A stretch of 64,000 nucleotides of DNA, from the NCBI RefSeq assembly GCF_949987535.1, contig NC_080081.1:34512428-34576427 (forward strand). The letters are read 5' to 3'. Shown one piece after another: positions 23,232 to 34,474 of the stretch; the stretch's first letter is position 1; the number at the start of each line of letters is the position of its first letter. Origin of the DNA: Balaenoptera acutorostrata (lineage: Eukaryota > Chordata > Mammalia > Artiodactyla > Balaenopteridae). A model generated the notes under the pieces. That model was not told the origin of the DNA, made no database searches, and saw only the letters and a list, made by a program, of their open reading frames with translations. The position numbers and the translations under genes are program-made.

Positions 23232-23450
23232 ATGGAGAGCATGGGCTTGGATTGGCTGGGCTAATATACTGCCTTTGCCACTGATTAGCTCTGGGACTTC
23301 AAGAAAGTTACTTAACTTCTCTAACCCTTTCTTTATCTTTAGGATAATAATTTGACCTAATCTCACAGATTATGGCAAACACATTATGGTATGTAAAGTT
23401 CTTAGCAAAATGCTTGCCTCATAATTAGATCTCAAAAATATTTTTTTAAA
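23232..23450 (+). repeat. MIR SINE
   Basis: 'gagagcatgggcttgg', 'gctctgggacttcaagaaagttacttaacttctctaacc', 'tttatctttaggataataatttgacctaatctcacag' and 'gttcttagcaaaatgcttgcctc' follow the MIR consensus in order over almost its full length. Confidence 0.85.
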
Positions 23451-23467
23451 AATTATCATTACTGGAA

Positions 23468-23605
23468 ATGAAAAGGTTTTAGGACCAGAAGAATGATGTG
23501 GGTTTCAGCTCCACCTCTCCTCCTCATTAGCTGTATGTATTTGGTGTGACCTTGTCAAGTTACTTAAACTTTCTGAGTCTCAATGTTTTCACTTAAAAAG
23601 AGGTC
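23468..23605 (+). repeat. MIR SINE, 5' and core
   Basis: 'gtgggtttcagctccacctctcctcctcattagctgtatg', 'gtgaccttgtcaagttacttaaactttctgagtctcaatgttttcac' is a second MIR immediately following another, in the same orientation. Confidence 0.85.
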
Positions 23606-23609
23606 TCAT

Positions 23610-24735
23610 GCATTGAGAAGTAAACTAAATAAAATAGATGCCCAGAAGGCTAATTCAGATGATTTCCCTTTTACCTTAATAGTCAAGAGCAAGGGATCAG
23701 AAAGCTTGGATGGAGGGAGGCTGAGATGGGAAATCTCTCATCCCAGATGTGGGATGCAAGTTTAATTCAGATCCTTTCTCCACTTTGAAAAGCTTTGAAG
23801 AGTCTATCACTTTTTTCTTGACTCCTAAAGATTTAGTTAGCCAGCTTTGGAATGAAAGTAATGGAAGTTCAGTTCTTCAATAAATAGGTGTTCTAATGTT
23901 ATCCTTCCTAAAAAAGTCAACCTGAAGATAGTTGAGAATTTCAGACATTTAAGTAAAACTGTTAACTAGTTTTACTCTTTATTCTATTTTCTGCTTACCC
24001 ATAACACTACTCTTGGAACAAGTTTATGGATGTTTTCCTGTGACCCTCACCATTTCAATTGAAGGTTAAAAAATGTATTTTTCTCAATTCATTTGGTATT
24101 TCTTCCATTGAAGGTAGCTACCACAATGGCTAAAAAGATGTTCCAAGAGAGACGCCTTTCGTATTTTGTAGCTTTCAGATTATTCCATTTTGTTCTGCTT
24201 ACCTTTCCCTGTCATTCCGTTGCCTCCATTTTCATGAAGAGTCAGGAAAAATTAATGCAAGTTCTCCCAGTTACCTGATATTAATATTTCTTCCCAATAG
24301 AATGTGGCCTATCAGAACTAAGACCTAAGAACTTAATGTCTCAAAAATAGTATGAAGTCTAGGTAAAGCAGAATGATGGCCAGCCACCACTAAGAGTAGA
24401 TGGCTCTTTGTAATGATATGCTCATGTATTATATTTCCATTTAAAAGAGGGTAATATTGGGCATAAGATGATTGTGGGTTGAAATATGTTAACATTTTAT
24501 TAGGCTGAATTCTCATTCTAACATCTTAAAATTTTCATAAAGTGAGTTCTATAATGTTCTTCGTTTAACATGTATTGCATATAAAATATTTTCAGGATTT
24601 ATTCTCTAATATCAAAACTAAAAATATCCTTCATCTTTACGGAAATAGAAGAGAATTAGTCACTATCTTCAGAATTAAGTAAAAGTTGATTGATAATCAT
24701 CCCTGTTGGGTTTTTTTTCCCCTATTGCCTGGATT
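23610..24735. other. AT-rich unique stretch
   Basis: No gene or transposon recognised. The open frames are short. Confidence 0.45.
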
Positions 24736-24737
24736 CC

Positions 24738-24783
24738 AGGTATGTGTGTTTCTGTTTGTGTATGTGTCTTGTGTGTGTGTGTC
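24738..24783. repeat. Imperfect (TG)n tract
   Basis: TG-rich run with interruptions (tatgtgtgtttctgtttgtgtatgtgtcttgtgtgtgtgtgtc region), giving an open frame with Cys/Val repeats that is not a gene. Confidence 0.85.
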
Positions 24784-25019
24784 TTTACCAAACACATATT
24801 TTAGAAGCTATGTCTCTTTTAAATCAACAACATTGTTCTGCTTTGTATTTAATTAGTCTATCTACATCAAGTTTTGGAAACCAGAACGGAACATAATATG
24901 TCCCTTATTCAGAGAAGTTTACTGGACGTAGAAGTTATAGTAAATTGCATTGTTCTGGGTTTTATCTGAAATGTGAAGAAATATTAAGGTGGTTCCATTT
25001 GTATAATCTAGTAAGGAAG

Positions 25020-25200
25020 CAAGATCTATAGGATAAGAAACTAAGAAGAAAAATAATTGAAAAACAAAGGATGAGTTACAAAGACAGACACAGTCACAGG
25101 TGCCAAGTGAGTGATATAATCGAAGATTATTACTGGATGGAGGAGAAGGTGACCTTTCCATGAGCTGAGGTGGTTTTGGAAGAAGGGGGTTCTAGCTGGT
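25020..25200 (-). repeat. Possible L2 fragment
   Basis: The G- and A-rich text 'ctggatggaggagaaggtgacctttccatgagctgaggtggttttgg' resembles antisense L2 ('gaggaggtgacatttgagctgag'). The match is short and uncertain. Confidence 0.35.
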
Positions 25201-25204
25201 GCTA

Positions 25205-27000
25205 GACTTTACAATCCTGACCCAAACTTGGTAGTTGGATATATGAAATGAGCAAACTGTATCGGAGCTATCTGCTTTTCTAACATACTTGCTAGTTTTG
25301 ATGAAACTTTATGGCTCATCAAAATATTTATAAACCCATTTAAATTTGTATTTAATTAGTTTTTTACTTAAAATGATGGGAAACTAAGAATTCACTTGGA
25401 AGGTTATTACTTCAAGAATAGTTCTACACTGTTATTGTATAATAAATTATCAAGAAAATAGAGGTTCAGCATTAACATAGGGAGATAACATGGATTCATC
25501 TAATGTAAACCTTGGTTAGGTATCCAAAGACAGCTGCTTGCACATGGCATGCTTTTATCTATAAGCATTGAAAGTTAGCCCTGAAGAATAATCTAGATCA
25601 GACTAAAGGATGATCACTATAATATGCTCGAGCTAATTTTGGCCCATTAGATATCAACACACGCTCTATACGCTATGTTGGGAAGATCTGGAACTCATTG
25701 TCATGTCAGAGTTTCAGACAGCTATTTGGTTTGGGGTTATTTTTAGGCAACATAATGGGTCATTTGAAGACCTAATAATATGAGTTTTGTTTGGCAGATT
25801 CTATGTTCATATGTTGTTGATATGGATCATTTAGCCTATTCTTCAATTACTAGGAGTTCTCTGAACTGTTTTGTAAATTTAGAGATAGTTGCTTTGATCC
25901 GGCCATAGAATAAAACAAGAACACCTAACTAAATAGCGACTAAATAGCCTTTCATCTTCTCTTCAAAGCAAGAAAAAAAAAAAAACATTGCAAAGTAATG
26001 CTCTTCTTGTTTCTTAGATTTTTGACTTCCCTGATCACCTGAAAGTTACTAACATTAGTTTGACTTGCAAAGCCAATACTTGTAGAAATTCTTCCACGTA
26101 AGAAGACTGAATTGAATGAAATACTATTTTTCCATTATGCTTTTGGGTAGTTTTTATTGTAATCCTTCCATTCTCACAGTATTTAACTCAGAGTTTCTGC
26201 TTTTCGCTTTACAAATGATGTAAAAGAAAAAAGATCTTCCTTTAATACAGCATTCCTAACCACCAAATATTTATTAAGTCTCTCCATCCATGCATTATGC
26301 CAAGTGTCAAAGAGTAAAACGGTAAATCAAGTCAGCAAAAGAGTTATATGGACTCTTTTTTCTTCATGCTTCAAAATCGTAATTTGTGATCCAAAGGAGG
26401 CATTTTAGAATTGGTCTCATTGGGTATAGTGGAACATTTAGAGAAGTTTCAGTTCAAAACTTTGATGCATTAAGAAAATCTATGCAGTAAAATCACTGAA
26501 AGGTATATAGATTTGACTAGAGCATTCATTTGTTTTTCTTTTGCACTGTTAGAAAAAAAAAAGTCTGTTTCAAATCCTATTTGTCCCTTATCTCTGTTTG
26601 TTCAGTTGTTTTTAATATCACATACTGAAAGAATTTCAATAGCAGTTTCACCATGAAGTCATTTGTTATCCTTCAGCAGGCTTTTGCCTACTGAATTGTA
26701 AAGCAGTTCTGACTATTTGCATCCTCCAGATGGAGCGGCATATAAACACTCCCAGATATTTCTGGTAAGTATGAAAAAAATATCTTATTTGTCCTTTCTG
26801 TGAATAAATAAGAGAATGTCAAATTTTATAGACTAATAAATTTGTATGCCGGCAGTGACATTGAATCCCTCATGGCCTGCAATGTCACAGACCCTGAGAA
26901 ACACCATTTTTGTTTGTTTGTTTGTTTCAAATGAATACTAAATAGGAGCTCAATAAAAAGCCAGAATTTAATTGCATTGTTTATGTTTGCCCAATACTCT
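25205..27000. other. AT-rich unique stretch
   Basis: Mostly nothing recognised. 'aaatatttattaagtctctccatccatgcattatgccaagtgtcaaag' at about 26265-26311 may be a scrap of antisense L2. A10 to A14 runs are present near 25972-25984 and 26554-26563, and (GTTT)n at 26912-26928. Confidence 0.45.
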
Positions 27001-27032
27001 AATTCAGTTGCAATTTGCCATGCAAATTGTAG

Positions 27033-27088
27033 ATTTGCAGTTGCAAATCTGCAGTTGCAAATTTGCAGTTGTAGATTTGCAGTTGCAA
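27033..27088. repeat. 14-bp minisatellite, four units
   Basis: Four contiguous 14-bp units with the consensus ATTTGCAGTTGCAA start at 27033, 27047, 27061 and 27075. Units 1 and 4 are identical, unit 2 has one change and unit 3 two. Degenerate related text extends upstream to about 27002. Each unit carries TTGCAA, a palindromic hexamer. The repeat creates an open frame with Leu-Gln periodicity that I judge not to be a gene. Confidence 0.95.
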
Positions 27089-27089
27089 T

Positions 27090-28450
27090 TTACATGCTTC
27101 CCAGGCTTATTGCACAGCAGTCACTCACATGTACATGCTAGTGTATGTCAGAGAGAACGCCACGAATGGGTTAAGATGCCCTTTAGCATGAGTCTGCAAC
27201 AACTGCCCTCACCCCCGCCCCATTTTAAGATTAATTTTTATGATATACTCAGAGTTGTGGAAACATGGGCTAGGAAAATGGGCAACCTAAATATCTAAAC
27301 TTTTACACAGAAAAACTTTTGATATGTGTATATATGTTGACTTACTCCCACACATGTGATTGCTTCAGAAATGGTACTCTGCAAGGGATAATTCGGGCTG
27401 CATCAGTTTAAGCAAATCTTTATGCACTTTTCCAACTTAGGGGTAAATTTGTTTCTTATATTTAAATCAATATGCATAATGTAGGGTGTCTAATCTTCAT
27501 ATTCAGTTAAATAACTAACCTCCGCGGCATCAGCAGTGATTGACAGTTTAATACTACTTTTGCACTTGGCCAGTTTTTGTATTACACCTTCTGATTTCTT
27601 CCTAAATTAAATGCATTGTGCTCAAAACAGAATAGTCATATATTTCACAAAGTAAACAAGATTAAATAATTTCACAGATAAATATGTATATGAAGCACTG
27701 AGAATTTAACTTTGCTTACTTTATCCATGTGCAAAAAAAGGAGTCTTATGAACTGAATACAGCCTGATTGTTTTCCACTCTGATTTTTCTGAAGAAAGAA
27801 TTTTAATAAGAAATACATAATATTTCTTTTCTTTCATTGGGGCAATTAAAACAGAACTTAGTATCATATTTGTCAGTATTGATTTGATTTCTGGGGAATA
27901 AATTTCTCTAAGTGAGTTTTAGTTGAATGAAAGTACATCTGAGATATAAATATTTAAAACCAATTTTAACAATACTTAAGAATGGATGTTTGTAAGGGTT
28001 TGAAAACACAGACTATTTAAGTTATTACAAAAGCATGTCTTTATGCATTTTCTCATATTGTGATGTAAAAAAAGATGGGGTTCAACTTAGGTTTATTATT
28101 CCTATTATGATGTATTAGCCAAACATGTCTAACTGTCCTTGATTTCTTCAAAAGTAGCCTTTCTAAAATTAAAAGTACAGTGTACCTTACCTTCTATGAG
28201 CAGATATAGAGGTAGATGAGGACATGTTTGTGTGTGTAGTAGAGGATACTATGGCAGCAAGTACAAAGATATTTCTTTACACATTTGATTTTTTTATTTG
28301 GAAGTTATCACTTTGATACTAAATCCTTTGATTCAAGTTATATGTCTGTGAATGAATGTATCTGTCTGTGTGTATATATATAAACACACACACATACCCA
28401 CACATGATGCCACAGGTGGGGCACAGCAGCTATATGGCTATAGGATTCAG
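27090..28450. other. AT-rich unique stretch
   Basis: No gene or transposon recognised. A TGATTGACAG motif (PBX/MEIS type) is at 27537-27546 next to a small CpG patch (CTCCGCGGCATC). A short TG/TA tract is near 28356-28400. Confidence 0.45.
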
Positions 28451-28484
28451 GTAGACTCACAGTCCGTGCAGACCCACAGAAAGT

Positions 28485-28640
28485 ATGAATTGGAAAGAAT
28501 TTTAGAGCAACTCTAATCCAATCTCCTTGTTTTATAGATTGACTATCAAATTGATTCCCAGAAAAGTTAAAATGGTAAAGACTGGATCAGATCTCACATC
28601 TATGGATTCTAAGTCCTGGCATCTTTCTTCCTCACTGCCT
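28485..28640 (-). repeat. MIR3 SINE, antisense
   Basis: 'ggaaagaattttagagcaactctaatccaatctccttgttttatagattg' followed by 'ggatcagatctcacatctatggattctaagtcc' fits reversed MIR3 ('ggaccttagagatcatctagtccaaccccctcattttacagat...gggatttgaacccaggtct'). Confidence 0.65.
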
Positions 28641-28738
28641 CTTTGATTCTGGCATTATTATATCAGTGAACTGCTTTGAAAAGCTTTAGTGGACTAACAT
28701 TCAACCTGCTGCCCAACTACAACCTCAGTTACTATAAA

Positions 28739-28905
28739 TACTATGAATACTATATATATATGTATATATATATATACACACAAACATATAATACATTTAT
28801 ATACATCTATTATATATGTGTATAGTATAATATACTCTATTATATATGTGTGTATGTGTACCATATACTAAATATATACACTATGCAAACTATATAAATA
28901 CTGGT
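28739..28905. repeat. AT-rich low-complexity island with 30-bp period
   Basis: A (TA)n-rich stretch containing a direct repeat, TCTATTATATATGTG at 28806-28820 and 28836-28850, so the local period is 30 bp. It is almost free of G and C. It has high predicted flexibility and cruciform potential. Confidence 0.85.
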
Positions 28906-29179
28906 TTAAGTATTGCTAAATTCTAGACACCACTGTCTCACTTTTATTTCAAACAAATAGTTCAAAAAAAGTCCTATTTGAAGGTCCTTTAAGTTATTAA
29001 GCCTCCCAAACATCTATCTTTTGTTTATTGACACGGGCCTCCCAGATTTCCGTTCTTTTTGTTCAACTGTAGTAAATTTGGCATTAAAGGATGATATTCG
29101 ATCCTTGCTTCCTTTATAGAGTTGCACCAAAGTCAATGAGAATTTTACACGAAAATAAAGGATAAACTATGGCCCTGGA

Positions 29180-30015
29180 GTAGTCATTTAAGACTGCAGA
29201 ACAGACCCACAAGACTAAGTTCAGTGCCTGGTAAAGGGTTTGTGCTAAATTTAACATTGCAGAAGAGTTTCCAGCTGTTGCCTTGCTCTGAAGGAGGAGA
29301 GCTGCTTTCATGACTGATTACTGTCCTCAGGAGAAAGAGGGAAGTGGAGCGGTGCCGCATCTCCAACCCGTAGAGTGCGCTGCATATTCTGTGGCCCTGA
29401 TTTGAGAAGGCTCATAACTTTAATGGCTCCGTTTATCAGTTGTCCTGACTCTCAGCTGAAAATCCTAAGACCTGGGAAGGGAAGAACAGGAATGGGTATA
29501 ACTTTAGATGTCGAAAATGCTATATTAAAATAAAATTACCTTTTCACAAATTTCACACTGATGATAAGTCCCTTGTGGTTTGTCACTCTCGCTGAAGTAA
29601 CACAACTAGACTTTATTTGCCAGCTGTACTTAAAGATCTGGGTTTTATGTTTTTAAAAATGTCATCTATTCCTTCAATCACTTGTAAGTCCCCTGTAATC
29701 TCTTTTTAATGTAAGCACACTGGAGTTTTCCCTTTTGTTTGCTGCCCTTGCATTATTTACTTTGATCTGCTGTGAGAAAATCTGAAAGTGTGTTGTCCTA
29801 AATGCTAGCATCTCACCAACAAGATTTGAGGCCTTGTAGTTCGCATGGAAGAAAAGGCTCTTGTGTGAAGACGCAGGTTTTGTTTAGTTCTCTCTCCCTG
29901 GTGGGAGCCTTAATTGCATTTTCTCTCTCTCACAGTGGCTGGCTAAGGAGTGCCTGCCTTCCCTGCTGATGCTGAAGTTTTCAAGCTCTATTACTCTATG
30001 ACGGCGAAAATTCCT
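29180..30015. promoter_or_regulatory. Candidate conserved regulatory block
   Basis: This segment has no recognised transposon and a higher G+C and CpG content than its neighbours (for example near 29346-29385 and 29995-30020). CCTTAATTGCATTTTC, a POU/homeodomain-like site, is at about 29908-29923. The texture is that of a conserved element. The two overlapping short open frames on the minus strand (29114-29366) show no protein features. Function is inferred only. Confidence 0.3.
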
Positions 30016-30019
30016 TGGT

Positions 30020-33000
30020 CCGGGAAGAAAAGGGTCAGATTAAAAAAAAAAAAAAGTGTTTAAATAAGTATTGTCAATTTACCATGCACAATAAACAGAA
30101 AGGAAGAAACAAGAGAAAGGCTTAATGTTTTTCCACCTGAAATTCTTGTGGAAGTTTTATGTAACCCAGTTTATAAAATATCAGATTCTAAATATCATGA
30201 AGAGCTTCAGTCCTCAGAGCAAAGGGGTTATACTTAGTATAACCAGTAAACAAAAAAATATTAATTTGTGCCCTTTCTTAGACATTCTAGGTGTCTTTCT
30301 AAGTCTATCTATCTATCTATCTATGATTAAAATATATATTCTGAAGGATATTTCTGGAGTTAATGTTAATTATTGACATATATGCCATTTTCAGCTAAAT
30401 TATAAACATCTAGTTTCATTAACCTTTCACTTTCTATTTTGACTTTCTGAGCATACAAGTGATGTGCTTGAATTCGTACATCTGAAATGAATATTTTAAT
30501 TTTCTTCCCATCTGACAAAGTATACTTTGCCTTCACTGGCTTTGAAGCTATAGTTGCCATGTCTGCTTCCACTTTCTGTATTTTTCATCCTGATAGGATG
30601 CAAGGCAATAATAGAATCTACTTAACATTTTCAATTTCAGTGTATCTTAAATATGGAAGCTCTATTGATCTTCATTCACAACAATGCTTGTTTATTGTTT
30701 GAGGCTTAAATGTCTTTATGTATATATACATAAACGAATTGTGTTTTTTAAAGCCTATGTCTTGTTATTCTGACTGAAATGGATTACTCAAGCATATATT
30801 TTATTTTGCAAGGCTTTATTTTATTCCTATTGTTTACTCTTAAGTCTTGGTATCTTAAGCTCTCTGCTGCCTTCTTAACTTTTCCATTCATAAGCTATGT
30901 TCCTTTTCTTCTTGTTTTTTCTTCTCTTGTAGCCTCCTTATACTCATACTTGCTCTGTTCCAAGCTTTTATTCACCAGTGCCTGCACCTCATGGTACTTC
31001 CTGAATTGTCTGATCTCTGTTACTTGTCTGCAAGTGAGTTGAGAGAGGGACCATTTTAATCCAGAGATAGCAGTGGCATTTCTGATGGATAGGTGAGTAG
31101 ACACCATGGAAAAATTCATGGTAGGAAATAGTATAGGATTTTTTGGTTGATTAGAGAGGAAAAGAGAAAAGAGATGTTAGGAGTTTGAGTATTTGAAGAG
31201 AAGGAAGATGCTGAATGGAAAATGTGAAGATACCTTTCTAGAGGTTGGGATTATGGATTTTAACTCTGACCATTCTCTCATTAGTAATCACTGGGCCTTT
31301 CACGCTTTGTGCAATGAGCTGAACCCAGTCAACAGAGTCTTTTCAGCTATATTGAAAAGCAGTGATCCAACACATGAAGTGAAAACATCTCCTTGATACA
31401 AGAGTACACATGGCTTTAAGAACACATTAACATTATAAGGCAGATATGATTGTCATTAAAAACAGCATCAGGAAGCCTATTCTTGCTTTATTATCTTTAA
31501 ACTGGTTAGTAATGTAAAGGGAACCTTCTAAAAACTATTTAAAATGCATAATATGTATCTGAACACTGGGTACTTTTTTGGGTTGGCTTTAGGATGGTGA
31601 TTTTTAAATGTTTACAGCAATCACATTTGGGTCCCAACAGGGTTTTTTTTTTTTTTTTTTCCATTGAATTATTAGCTAGCAGATAACATAGAGAGGCATA
31701 CTTCCCTAATTTTGTTCTTCCTAATTAGTGAAAAATAAAATACAATTGAGGCAAATAAAGATATAACAGGATTTCTTAATTTTGAGGAGTATATATGTTT
31801 AAGTTTGAGAATTCAAGAGCTAATTGGACCCTTATTAATTTTGTGTTTCAAAACACTCATATTTTAGACTGTCAAAATTGAAAATAAGGAATGAATTGTA
31901 TTTTAGGGAGTTCAAAGGACTCTATTAGCATATTTTATTTCCCTTGAATCCCATTATATGTTTTAGTAAATACTTCTTAAAGTTCCTCCTTTTTCTATTT
32001 ACCATCACTCTACTTATTTATTTCAGAAGGAAGAAAGTTGTCAATTAGGATCCATATATTGCTGAAGTCTTAGAACAGATCTAGATAATTCAGCAAATGG
32101 CTATTCTGTTTATCAGCCCCTTTTATTATGATAGAAATTCTTTATGATGAAGGCTAGGGAACCTGATTATTTTTTAAAGTAGGTCAAGAAATGGATCAGA
32201 AAATCTTCAGGGGATTTATCTCTGTTTCTAGTACTTCATAATGACAAAACTTTCTTTGGCTAATGAGCATGTCTAGATGAATTCAAATATGTAGAGAAAG
32301 GGTAGGAGAGGGCAGTGGATGTCTAAGAGAATTGGTATAATTACAGTGATTGAATTCAAAAGATTGGAAGATTGGAGATAGTTTGAGAGAAGTAGAAAGT
32401 GACAGAGCCCAGTATGTTAACCCAAATATACTCTGTTTTCTTAGAGTGAGTGTAAATCTCATAAACATAAGGGAAAATAGACCATTTTGTGTACCAATTT
32501 AGAACTAAAATAAATTCCCGACAACTCTCTGGCCTTAAAATTTCCTATTTTCTCTTTCTTACATGAGCACCATATTTGTTCCATTTTTATTTTAGTACTA
32601 CATTTACCCATTTACCCATTTTCTAGGCATTGACTGATTGAAACAGTTTCTTGAGCATATATATGGAACAGGCACTGTTTTGCCTACAAATTGAAGTTCT
32701 AGTAGTTAAAAAACATCTTAAACATAAGAGATTGGAAATCAGTGAAAATATACTTTTTGCATATATTATTTATTTATTTATTCATATACTTGATATCACC
32801 ATTACAAATCCAAATATTATGCTCAGGTATATGTCACCTTCAAAAAAAATTAAATTTACTCTTTTGTTGTCCTTACGTTCTTACTTTTGTGCTAATACTT
32901 ATTTTAACTTTGGGTTCTGTTACTTTACCTTGGGGAATCTCTCCTCCATCTTCCAGGGTAAGAGCCAACCTTATGTTAGTCAGTAAAGACAGTAGGGTTA

Positions 33001-33090
33001 ATATTATCTTGTTTCCATTGTTATGCCTCTCAAAAGGAAAACAAATCATCCTTAAATATAACCTAAATTACATTTGGTGTCTTTCCTTGA
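30020..33090. other. AT-rich stretch, no identified gene
   Basis: It contains a (TCTA)n at 30304-30324 and T18 at 31643-31660. Two minus-strand open frames (30366-30572 and 30895-31119) are lysine- and glutamate-rich and read more like protein than most here. Neither has a recognised domain, and the stop codons between them are many. They could be remnants of an old retroelement or pseudogene. Confidence 0.4.
30304..30324. repeat. (TCTA)n microsatellite
   Basis: Five pure tetranucleotide units, seen directly. Confidence 0.92.
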
Positions 33091-33094
33091 TATT

Positions 33095-33375
33095 TTCTGC
33101 CATTCACTGTTCAAATGCCAGCTCCAGTGACACTTTCTCTGTGAAACTTTTCCTGTCCAGTTACTCTGAGCAGGAATTAAGTATAGCATAGAAAGGTATT
33201 TAAATTTCATTTGCTCCTCTTATAATCTGTCCTAACCATTTATTCTCCTGTGCCCTTTCTATTAAATGTTGTGCACCAGAAGGCAGGTACTGTCTGTTGT
33301 CACGTCTGTATTCTGGTTACCTGGAACAATATCTGAGCCAGAACAGCTCCAGTAGATATTAAATTAATTCAATCC
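33095..33375 (+). repeat. L2 LINE 3' end
   Basis: Sense L2: 'ttcactgttcaaatgccagctccagtgacactttctctgtgaaacttttcc', 'ttgctcctcttataatctg', 'gcaccagaaggcaggtactgtctg', 'ggttacctggaacaatatctgagcc' and a final 'agtagatattaaatt' follow the L2 3' consensus order. The conserved 'gtaagctccatgagggcagg' block is visible as 'gttgtgcaccagaaggcagg'. Confidence 0.75.
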
Positions 33376-33379
33376 TTCT

Positions 33380-34125
33380 ATAATGATTGTTTAAATTCTT
33401 TTATCTTGCATTTGGGGATCTCTGTCTATCCTCTGATAGGAAAATACAAGTAGAGTTCTTGATCTTGTTTTTATATAATACCAACTAAGTTTCAACTGTT
33501 TCTTGTCTGTAGGAAAATTTAAAATCCCATTTCTAAAACTTAATTTGAAACTTTAGGCTGAGAATGAGAATGCAAATTGATAGTGATTAGCTAGTTTGCA
33601 TTAGTTTTTTTGGTGTTGTTGCCTTTTATTTTTTCATGAAGGCATCACGAAGGATCGAATTTAAACATCTTTACCTTTGAGTGTTAGATCCAAGAATCTC
33701 TTACATGTTCTAATCTTTCTGGTGATAATATCCTACCTCCTTTCTGTGTGCAAGTGCATGTGTGCGTGTTTGTATGTATAGCCACTGACTGACCAGATAT
33801 GAAGCAACACCTTTATTATCTTTGATCCTGTCCTTTACTTGTCAACCAGTCTCTTGTTATTGATTCGTCTTGTAATAGGCTTGGGGGATTTTGAAGAAGT
33901 TGTGTTTTGTTCTTTTAAATGTTGGTAAAAGTAGTCCTCTTACTTGGAAGGAATTAGATAAAATAATTTTGATTTTGGTTAACAAATTCATCCCCGCCCC
34001 CTACAATAGCACAGCCTGATAATACATATTTTTTACACTATCTAAATTTCAAACATGCACTAATAACTATCATAAATAAATATATCACTCTTCCTAAGAT
34101 TGTTAGATATGAGAGGGAAACTGAG
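33380..34125. other. AT-rich unique stretch
   Basis: No gene or repeat recognised beyond short TG-rich text at about 33745-33780. Confidence 0.45.
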
Positions 34126-34129
34126 AAAG

Positions 34130-34470
34130 TCAGTTCAATGAACACACATGGGTTTAGTGCCTATCATGTTGTGAACTATGGGGGAAAAGCGATGTACATA
34201 GATGTCTAAGACAGTTCTTGACTCAGCGATTCTTATGGAAGATTCATAAGTATACTAATAACTTTAATACAAGGCAGTATTTGATATAAATTTTACCAAT
34301 GATATAAGATTTGCCTAACAGGAAACACAAAAATGGGTGGTTGCAGTTGAGAAGAGGTGGCCAGAGATGGGAAGGAGGGAGACAGGGAGAAAATTTTGCT
34401 GCGTTTTGAAGACTTCAGTAGAGTTATCTGGGAGTAGAGGGGAAAGGAGGAAAAGTAGAGGGAAAACAAG
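34130..34470 (-). repeat. L2 LINE 3' region, antisense
   Basis: 'gtttagtgcctatcatgttgtgaactatggggg', 'gtctaagacagttcttgactc' and the G-rich 'tggccagagatgggaaggaggg', 'gctgcgttttgaagacttcagtagag' match reversed L2 landmarks. Confidence 0.6.
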
Positions 34471-34474
34471 TAAC

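Noticed and set aside
26972..27298. 108-codon frame with Leu-Gln repeats
   Set aside because: It is produced by the 14-bp minisatellite and flanking chance codons.
32742..33191. 149-codon plus-strand open frame
   Set aside because: It is hydrophobic by base composition, overlaps another frame and an L2 end, and shows no protein family signature.
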